From: an uncultured Bacilli bacterium
Lineage (GTDB): Bacteria > Bacillota_I > Bacilli_A > RF39 > UBA660
DNA length: 5,050 nucleotides
Direction of reading: 5' to 3'
NCBI GenBank assembly: GCA_947624535.1
Contig: CANQKU010000082.1
Location: 1-5,050, forward strand
Numbering within the stretch: position 1 is the stretch's first letter; every line of letters begins with the position of its first letter. A program made the translations under genes and the position numbers. This document shows, one piece after another, positions 1 through 5,050 of this stretch. Under the pieces are notes generated by a model. That model did not search any database. It saw only the letters and a list, made by a program, of their open reading frames with translations, and had not been told where the DNA came from.

Positions 1-1116
1 ATAGAGGGATTAACCGAAAGCTTTGAAAGAGTGTATGGTCTAGTTCAACACCACAAAAATGATTTTGAAATAAAAGGTTACACTATGTCAAATGATGGGA
101 AGTATTATAAGTATAATCAAGAAATAAATAATATCTATTACTGCCCAAATAATATCATAATAGATAATTATGAAGTAAAACGTTATGAGAAAGAAAAATA
201 TATAATAATGGATTACTTTATAATAGATTTAGTAAATAAGAAAATAAGTTTATACGATGAAGAAATAAGTGATACATTTTTAGATACTATTAAAGATATA
301 GAAAAAATAGAGATAGAAAGAAAAGAAAAAGAAAAACTTATAACAATAAAAGTAAATAATGGTGAAGATATCAAGCTAGTATTAAATAAAAATAATGAAA
401 TGATAAAGTTAACAAATCCTAATATAGAAAAAATAGAGAATAAATTCTTACGTAGAAATAAATCTCTTCAAGAATTAACTCTACAAAACATACAAAAAAT
501 AGGTGATCATTTCTTATCTGTTAATAATTCTCTAAAAAAGGTAAATATGCCAAAATTACAAAAGATAGGCGATGGATTTTTATATGGGAATAGTTCTTTA
601 CAAATCCTAGATTTATCAAATCTATGCGAAGTAGGAAATGATTTCTTGCATAATAATGATACTTTAAAAAAGGTAAATTTACCAAACATACAGAAAATAG
701 GAGCTAGGTTTTTATACTTTAATCATTCTCTATTAAGTTTAACTTTACCAAACCTAAAAGAAGTAGGAGACAATTTTTTATATTTCAATCGCGCTATAGA
801 AGAAATAAATTTACCAAACTTACAAAAGGTACGAGATAAATTTTTATATTTTAATAATACTTTAAAAGAAGTAGATTTACCTAATTTACAAGAAGCAGGA
901 CATAAATTCTTATGTTCAAATAACACTATACAAAAATTAAATCTTCCAAACTTACGTATAGTAGGAGATGATTTCTTATATTTAAATACTACTGTAAAAA
1001 TAATGAATTTTCCAAGTTTAGAAAAAGTGGGTAATTTCTTTTTAGCATCTATAGTTTCAAGGCCTTCTAAATATAGCATTAAAGATGACGATATAAAAAA
1101 ACTAAATAAAATATAA
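1..1116 (+). CDS. Leucine-rich repeat protein, paralog A (5' end beyond the window)
   Basis: This is the C-terminal part of a protein whose reading frame is open from base 1; 371 codons are visible before the TAA at 1114-1116. The GTG at 31 is not a credible start. The upstream codons match an internal segment of paralogs B and C (IEGLTESF, residue 196 onward), so about 195 residues probably lie outside the window and the full protein would be near 566 residues. Visible residues 1-144 form the connecting region, with DGKYYKYN, NNIYYCPNNIIID and VKRYEKEKY. Residues 145-342 are nine 22-residue leucine-rich repeats of BspA/LRR_5 type. Residues 343-371 are a degenerate last repeat and a charged tail (KDDDIKK). 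No membrane segment is visible. LRRs generally bind proteins or other ligands, but the target and pathway are not recognisable. B follows after 20 bases on the same strand, so the two are probably co-transcribed. Confidence 0.93.
   Translation: MEGLTESFERVYGLVQHHKNDFEIKGYTMSNDGKYYKYNQEINNIYYCPNNIIIDNYEVKRYEKEKYIIMDYFIIDLVNKKISLYDEEISDTFLDTIKDIEKIEIERKEKEKLITIKVNNGEDIKLVLNKNNEMIKLTNPNIEKIENKFLRRNKSLQELTLQNIQKIGDHFLSVNNSLKKVNMPKLQKIGDGFLYGNSSLQILDLSNLCEVGNDFLHNNDTLKKVNLPNIQKIGARFLYFNHSLLSLTLPNLKEVGDNFLYFNRAIEEINLPNLQKVRDKFLYFNNTLKEVDLPNLQEAGHKFLCSNNTIQKLNLPNLRIVGDDFLYLNTTVKIMNFPSLEKVGNFFLASIVSRPSKYSIKDDDIKKLNKI
433..1050 (+). repeat. 66-bp tandem repeat array encoding LRRs of gene A
   Basis: Nine consecutive 66-bp units start at 433, 499, 565, 631, 697, 763, 829, 895 and 961, followed by a decayed tenth that begins at 1027 and loses the pattern by about 1050. 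Each unit encodes 22 residues with I/V at position 1, usually G at 2, F-L at 5-6, N at 9, a hydrophobic residue at 12, 15 and 17, P at 18 and N-L at 19-20. There are no indels between units. Units are diverged at the DNA level, so this is an old protein repeat rather than a fresh satellite. Confidence 0.93.
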
Positions 1117-1123
1117 CCATGAT

Positions 1124-1131
1124 AGGAAGTG
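1124..1131 (+). promoter_or_regulatory. Ribosome binding site of gene B
   Basis: AGGAAGTG lies five bases before the ATG at 1137 and differs by one base from the perfect AGGAGGTG placed identically before gene C. It lies inside the reading frame that would start at the ATG at 1119, so it decides for 1137 as the real start. It begins eight bases after the gene A stop codon, which would allow translational coupling (inference). Confidence 0.8.
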
Positions 1132-1136
1132 AAAAA

Positions 1137-3041
1137 ATGGATCAGGATTTAAAGCTAATTAAGAAAAAGTATGGAGAGAATATGGCTAAACTATGTCGTG
1201 AATTTTTCTCAACTTTATTAGAAGAAGATGGATTACTACCGACATTAATGTTAAAAACTTTCGAACCTAATCATAGTCTATATAATGACTTGATAGATCA
1301 AAAACTAGAAGATAAATTTAAAAATTATATCTATAGTTTAGTAGACGTTGAAAATAATAATGAAATTAAGACAACAAAAACACCAAAAGAGTTATTAAGT
1401 GAAGCAGGATACGACTTATATGAATGTAAAACTGAAGAAGAAATTCAACAGTTTAGAAAATATTATGCTAAGAATGAAGAGTTATGTACATTTAATGGTG
1501 GAAGACTAGATAAATGTAGAGTCTTCTTCGCAGTAAAAAAAGACGTGGATGAAATAAATAGAGTTAATTATGAAAACCCTCAAAGACAAGACGAATATGG
1601 CACAAGTGTAATCAGTATCCAGTTTACGAAAGATCCCTCACATACTCTATCTATAAAAAATAGATATAATCATAGAGTCAATAACCCCGACTCAACATTT
1701 TCAAATAATCTAGATAATATCATAGAGGGATTAACTGAAAGTTTTGAAAATGAATATGGCCTAATTCAACAACATAAAAATAATAATTTTGAAATAGAAA
1801 ATTATGTAAAAGCTAGTGATGGGAAGTATTACAAGTATAATCATGAAGTAAATAACATTTATTACTGTCCAAATAATATCATAATAGATGATTTTAAAGT
1901 TAAACGCTACGAGAAAGAAAAATATATATTAATGGCTTACTTTGTACTAGATTTAGTAAATAAGAAAATAAAATTATATGATGAAAAAATAAAAGATGCA
2001 TTTTTAGATACTATCGGAGATATTAAAAAAATAGAAATAGAAAAGAATAAAAAAGAAAAAAGATTATTAATAAAAATAAATAATGGCGAAGATATAAAGA
2101 TAGTATTAAATGAAGACAATAAAATGATCAAGTTATTCAATCCTAATGTAGAAAAAGTGAAAGACCAATTTTTATTTATCAATACTGCACTGCAAGAGTT
2201 AACTTTACCAAACTTAAAAGAAGTAGGTGATGACTTTCTATATTATAATAACGCTATACAAAAATTAGATTTACCAAACTTAAGAATAGTAGAAAATTCT
2301 TTCTTATCTGGTGCTGAAACACTACAGGTTTTAAATCTTCCAAATTTACAAATAGTTGGCCACGAGTTTTTATGCTATAATAAATTTTTACAAGAGATAA
2401 ATCTCCCAAATCTATGCGAAGTAGGAAATTATTTCTTGAATAATAATAAATGTATAAATGAATTAAATCTACCTAATTTACAAAAGATAGGAAGTTATTT
2501 TTTAGGAATGAATACTTCGATTGAAAAACTAAAACTACCAAAGGTACAAGAAGTAGGCGATGACTTTTTATTATACAATAAACTTTTACAAAAACTAACT
2601 TTGTCAAACTTACAAAAAACGGGAGAGGGTTTCTTATATTTTAATAACTCTCTACAAGAGTTAAATTTACCAAATTTACAAGAAGTAGAATATGCTTTCT
2701 TATATGAAAATAATTCATTACAAAAACTAACTTTACCAAACCTAACAAAAATAGGTGATTATTTTTTAAACTTTAATAACTCTTTACAAAAACTAATACT
2801 ACCAAAAGTACAAGAAATTGGAGATTTTTGTTTATATACAAATAAATCTTTACAAGAAGTAAATATGCCAAGCTTACAAAAAGTAGGAACTAATTTCTTA
2901 TATTATAATGAGATATTAAAGAAAATAAACTGTCCAAACTTAGATGAAATAGGATATAATTTTTTATATTATCATCCAATATTTGATGATACTAATTTTA
3001 AAGATAATGATATGAGTAAAGTAAAACAAAAAAGTATTTAA
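1137..3041 (+). CDS. Leucine-rich repeat protein, paralog B (complete)
   Basis: Complete 634-residue protein of unknown function. Residues 1-195 are a conserved N-terminal region with LYECKTEEEI, LCTFNGGRL, CRVFFAVKKDVDEINR, YGTSVISIQFTKD and SIKNRYNH. They are about 80% identical to paralog C by eye, with no gaps. Residues 196-340 are the connecting region shared with A and C. Residues 341-604 are twelve exact 22-residue leucine-rich repeats with conserved VG, FL, N and LPNL positions, followed by a half-repeat and a charged tail (KDNDMSK) ending at 634. The N-terminus is charged and helical-looking, without a signal peptide; no transmembrane segment is seen. The start at 1137 is preferred over the in-frame ATG at 1119. 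AGGAAGTG lies 5 bases before 1137, the protein then begins MDQDL like C, and the equivalent upstream ATG before C (3067) is out of frame. Probably in one transcript with A and C. The LRR part suggests binding, but the partner is unknown. Confidence 0.95.
   Translation: MDQDLKLIKKKYGENMAKLCREFFSTLLEEDGLLPTLMLKTFEPNHSLYNDLIDQKLEDKFKNYIYSLVDVENNNEIKTTKTPKELLSEAGYDLYECKTEEEIQQFRKYYAKNEELCTFNGGRLDKCRVFFAVKKDVDEINRVNYENPQRQDEYGTSVISIQFTKDPSHTLSIKNRYNHRVNNPDSTFSNNLDNIIEGLTESFENEYGLIQQHKNNNFEIENYVKASDGKYYKYNHEVNNIYYCPNNIIIDDFKVKRYEKEKYILMAYFVLDLVNKKIKLYDEKIKDAFLDTIGDIKKIEIEKNKKEKRLLIKINNGEDIKIVLNEDNKMIKLFNPNVEKVKDQFLFINTALQELTLPNLKEVGDDFLYYNNAIQKLDLPNLRIVENSFLSGAETLQVLNLPNLQIVGHEFLCYNKFLQEINLPNLCEVGNYFLNNNKCINELNLPNLQKIGSYFLGMNTSIEKLKLPKVQEVGDDFLLYNKLLQKLTLSNLQKTGEGFLYFNNSLQELNLPNLQEVEYAFLYENNSLQKLTLPNLTKIGDYFLNFNNSLQKLILPKVQEIGDFCLYTNKSLQEVNMPSLQKVGTNFLYYNEILKKINCPNLDEIGYNFLYYHPIFDDTNFKDNDMSKVKQKSI
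2157..2965 (+). repeat. 66-bp tandem repeat array encoding LRRs of gene B
   Basis: Twelve 66-bp units run in perfect register from 2157 to 2948, and a terminal partial unit starts at 2949. The repeat consensus is the same as in gene A. Some units lack the usual G at position 2 (units 1, 3 and 9), and unit 11 has C-L instead of F-L at positions 5-6. Unit 6 into 7 resembles unit 10 into 11 (LPKVQE followed by I/V-G-D), exactly 264 bases apart. Confidence 0.93.
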
Positions 3042-3065
3042 AATAGTTTATAGATAAAATATAAT
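3037..3065 (+). promoter_or_regulatory. Possible weak sigma-70-type promoter before gene C
   Basis: TTTAAA at 3037-3042 and a perfect TATAAT at 3060-3065 are separated by 17 bases. The -35 matches TTGACA at four of six positions and overlaps the end of gene B. Transcription would start near 3072, directly at the ribosome binding site, leaving a very short leader. Such matches are frequent by chance in DNA this AT-rich, and the equivalent place before gene B has only TATAAC, which includes the gene A stop codon. It is listed as a possibility; read-through from upstream is equally likely. Confidence 0.2.
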
Positions 3066-3072
3066 CATGACG

Positions 3073-3080
3073 AGGAGGTG
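3073..3080 (+). promoter_or_regulatory. Ribosome binding site of gene C
   Basis: AGGAGGTG is fully complementary to the usual 16S rRNA 3' end and sits five bases before the ATG at 3086. It is one base better than the site of gene B, so gene C may be translated more efficiently (inference). Confidence 0.88.
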
Positions 3081-3085
3081 TTCAA

Positions 3086-5050
3086 ATGGACCAGGATTTA
3101 AAAATAATTAAGAAAAAGTATGGAGAAAATATGGCTAAACTATGCCGAAGTTTTTTTCCAACCTTATTAGAAGAAGATGGGTTACTATCAACATTAATGC
3201 TAAATTATTTAGCACCTAATCATAGTCTATATCAAGATTTAATAGATCAAGGAAAAGAAAATGAATTTAAAAATTATATCTATAGTTTAGTAAACATGGA
3301 AATGAAAAAAGAATTAAATTTATCTAAAACCCCAAAAGAATTATTAAGTGAAGCAGGTTATAACTTATATGAATGTAAAACTGAAGAAGAAATACAACAC
3401 TTTAAAAAGTATTACGCCAAGGGAGAAAAATTATGTACATTTAACGGAGGAAGATTAAATAGCTGTAGGGTTTTCTTCGCAGTAAAAAAAGACGTAGATG
3501 AAATAAATAGAGATGATTATCCAAAGCCACAAAGACAAGATAGGTATGGCACAAGTGTAATAAGTATTCAGTTTACTAAAGATCCATCACACATTCTATC
3601 AATAAAAAATAGATACAATCACATCGTAGATGATCCCGACTCAACATTTTCAAATAACCTAGATAATATTATAGAGGGCTTAACCGAAAGTTTTAGAGAT
3701 GAATATGGCTTAATTCAACAATGTAAAAATATTAATCTTGAAATAAGTGGTTATGTAAGGGCAAGTGACGGAAAGTATTATAAATATAATCGTGAAATGA
3801 ACAATATTTATTACTGTCCAAATAATATTATAATAGATAACTTTAAAGTAAAACGTTATGAAAAAGAAAAATATGTAGTAATGGACTATTTTATATTAGA
3901 TTTAGTAAATAAAAAACTAAGTATGTATGATAAAGAAATATATGATGCAATTTTAGATACTGTTGATGATATTGAAAAAATAGGAATAGAAAGAAAAAGA
4001 AAAGGATTAGAAAAAATTATAACTATAAAAGTAAAAGATAAAGAAGATATAAAACTAGTCTTAAATAAAAATAATGAAATAATAAAGCTAACAAACCCTA
4101 ATGTAGAGAAAATTGGAAATAACTTTTTATTTATGAATAATACACTACAAGAGCTAAATTTACCAAATGTAAAAGAAGTGGGTAATAGTTTCTTATATTG
4201 GAACGAGTCTTTAAAAAAGATAGATTTACCAAATCTAAAAGAAATAGGAAGTTATTTCTTATATAAAAATGAATATATTAAAGAGTTAAATTTACCAAAA
4301 GTAGAAGAAATAGATTATTGTTTCTTATATTGTAATAAACATCTAGAAAGACTAAGTTTACCGAACTTACAACGGGTATATAATAATTTTTTACATGATA
4401 ATGAATGTTTAAACTTTCTAGATTTACCTAAACTAAAAGAAGTAGGCGACTTTTTTCTATATAGAAATAATGCCTTACAAGAAGTAAATCTCCCAAACTT
4501 ACAAGAAGTAGGAAGTAAATTTTTAAATAACAGTTGGATGGAAAAATTAACTTTACCAAATCTACAAAAAGTTGGGGATGAGTTCTTAAGTTCAAATATT
4601 TTTCTACAAGAGTTAAGTTTACCAAAAGTAGAAGAAATAGAAGACTGTTTCCTATATTCTAATAACACTGTACGAAAGTTAGATTTACCAAATCTAAAGA
4701 AAATAGGCTCTTGCTTTTTACACAATAATAATTCCTTATTGGAATTAACGTTACCAAAGTTAGAGGAAGTGAGGTCTCATTTCCTAGATAGTAATGTTTT
4801 TCTACAAAAACTAAGTCTTCCTAATTTACAAGAGGTAAGTAATGACTTCTTATTTGAAAATATTTCTTTAAAAACAATTTATTTACCAAGCTTGCAAATA
4901 GTAGGAACTAATTTCTTATATAAAAATAATGCCTTGAAAAAGGTAAAACTTCCAAACTTGAAGATAGCAGGGACAGCATTCTTATGTAATAATAATTCTC
5001 TTCAAAAATTAGATTTATCAAGCCTACAAAAAGTGGACTTTATGTTCTTA
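3086..5050 (+). CDS. Leucine-rich repeat protein, paralog C (3' end beyond the window)
   Basis: The frame opens at ATG 3086, five bases after a perfect AGGAGGTG ribosome binding site, and runs without a stop for 655 codons to the window edge. Residues 1-195 match the N-terminal region of paralog B (same start MDQDL, same motifs FNGGRL, FFAVKKDVDEINR, YGTSVISIQFTKD, SIKNRYNH). Residues 196-342 are the connecting region, two residues longer than in B because of a small insertion near the GIERKRKGLEK segment. Residues 343-649 hold fourteen leucine-rich repeats, followed by the first six residues of a fifteenth. All are 22 residues long except the seventh, which has lost one. Units 3-5 resemble units 8-10, indicating an internal multi-unit duplication. 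Cys occupies repeat position 4 in units 4, 9 and 10. There is no signal peptide or membrane segment. This is already the longest array of the three. Function is unknown; ligand binding by the LRR surface is a family-level inference. Confidence 0.94.
   Translation, partial: MDQDLKIIKKKYGENMAKLCRSFFPTLLEEDGLLSTLMLNYLAPNHSLYQDLIDQGKENEFKNYIYSLVNMEMKKELNLSKTPKELLSEAGYNLYECKTEEEIQHFKKYYAKGEKLCTFNGGRLNSCRVFFAVKKDVDEINRDDYPKPQRQDRYGTSVISIQFTKDPSHILSIKNRYNHIVDDPDSTFSNNLDNIIEGLTESFRDEYGLIQQCKNINLEISGYVRASDGKYYKYNREMNNIYYCPNNIIIDNFKVKRYEKEKYVVMDYFILDLVNKKLSMYDKEIYDAILDTVDDIEKIGIERKRKGLEKIITIKVKDKEDIKLVLNKNNEIIKLTNPNVEKIGNNFLFMNNTLQELNLPNVKEVGNSFLYWNESLKKIDLPNLKEIGSYFLYKNEYIKELNLPKVEEIDYCFLYCNKHLERLSLPNLQRVYNNFLHDNECLNFLDLPKLKEVGDFFLYRNNALQEVNLPNLQEVGSKFLNNSWMEKLTLPNLQKVGDEFLSSNIFLQELSLPKVEEIEDCFLYSNNTVRKLDLPNLKKIGSCFLHNNNSLLELTLPKLEEVRSHFLDSNVFLQKLSLPNLQEVSNDFLFENISLKTIYLPSLQIVGTNFLYKNNALKKVKLPNLKIAGTAFLCNNNSLQKLDLSSLQKVDFMFL
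4112..5050 (+). repeat. 66-bp tandem repeat array encoding LRRs of gene C (runs off the window)
   Basis: Fourteen units lie between 4112 and 5032, and a fifteenth begins at 5033 and is cut by the window edge. All units are 66 bp except the seventh (4508-4570), which is 63 bp because one codon is missing around the conserved Asn at position 9 (FLNNSWMEKL). The array continues past the window, so its total copy number is unknown. The repeat belongs to the same BspA-like 22-residue class as in genes A and B. Confidence 0.93.
4291..4641 (+). repeat. Higher-order direct repeat within the gene C LRR array (offset 327 bp)
   Basis: A 24-base string at 4291-4314 recurs identically at 4618-4641. The offset of 327 equals five 66-bp units minus the one-codon deletion in unit 7. 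The protein pattern agrees on both sides: LPKVEEI, then x-x-C-F-L-Y, then LPN, then FLH, then LPK-L-x-E occurs in units 3-5 and again in units 8-10. This points to duplication of a block of about five units followed by divergence. The exact borders cannot be fixed by eye. Confidence 0.65.

Noticed and set aside
31..33. GTG at 31 as the start of gene A
   Set aside because: The frame is open to base 1 and the upstream residues (IEGLTESFE) match the interior of B and C, so the gene begins outside the window.
507..689. Short minus-strand open frame opposite gene A
   Set aside because: It is an antisense shadow of LRR units 2-4 with no independent support.
433..1050. CRISPR-like or intergenic satellite interpretation of the 66-bp periodicity
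   Set aside because: The repeats are diverged, have no constant repeat/unique spacer alternation, keep codon register and encode LRR consensus residues, so they are protein-coding.
723..1079. Long open frame on the minus strand opposite the gene A LRR array
   Set aside because: It mirrors the 66-bp repeat: absence of stops in one unit repeats in all units, giving a periodic Lys/Phe/Ser-rich shadow protein. The + strand frame has the real domain structure and conservation.
1937..2182. Minus-strand frame encoding a Phe/Ile/Ser-rich hydrophobic peptide that looks like a membrane protein
   Set aside because: Its hydrophobicity comes from antisense reading of Lys/Glu/Asn-rich codons in the gene B connecting region. 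The + strand is conserved in three paralogs.
3042..3085. Terminator or small RNA gene between B and C
   Set aside because: No stem-loop followed by a T-run is visible in the 44 bases; they are explained by junction homology and the ribosome binding site.
4315..4725. Minus-strand open frames opposite the gene C array (also 4428-4625)
   Set aside because: They have the same repeat-driven shadow effect. They overlap each other in different frames, have no ribosome binding site that I can see, and no recognisable protein.
1..5050. Mollicute code with TGA as Trp
   Set aside because: No in-frame TGA is seen in the three genes, and both Trp codons (4199-4201 and 4535-4537) are TGG. With so few Trp residues this does not exclude such a code, but nothing supports it.

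Overview
The window is almost entirely coding on the + strand. It holds three consecutive, closely related genes in direct tandem: gene A (5' end outside the window), gene B (complete, 634 codons) and gene C (3' end outside the window, no stop by base 5050). All are AT-rich (roughly 25-30% G+C by eye), use TAA stops where a stop is visible, and read Trp only as TGG. B and C have good Shine-Dalgarno sites. Together these suggest a low-GC Firmicute-type bacterium, for example an AT-rich gut Bacilli/Clostridia lineage. That assignment is inference, since no housekeeping gene is present.

Each protein has the same plan. (1) A conserved N-terminal region of about 195 residues, visible only in B and C, colinear without gaps and about 80% identical by eye count. 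(2) A connecting region of about 145 residues containing the motifs DGKYYKYN and NNIYYCPNNIIID. (3) A C-terminal array of 22-residue leucine-rich repeats resembling the BspA-type (LRR_5) repeat. A has 9 full repeats, B has 12, and C has 14 before the window ends. (4) In A and B, a short tail after the last half-repeat. No signal peptide or membrane segment is visible, unlike typical secreted BspA proteins, so a cytoplasmic location is inferred.

Layout: A 1-1116, gap 1117-1136, B 1137-3041, gap 3042-3085, C 3086 to beyond 5050. The 20- and 44-base gaps show no terminator and carry homologous junction sequence, including the ribosome binding site. This fits repeated whole-gene duplication and probable co-transcription. 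No stretch of more than 44 bases lacks a gene.

The main interest is the evolutionary architecture: a conserved scaffold fused to LRR arrays that differ in copy number and unit order. There are signs of multi-unit duplication inside an array (five units in C, probably four in B) and of unit sharing between genes. The molecular function is not recognisable from sequence; ligand or protein binding by the LRR part is the only reasonable family-level expectation.
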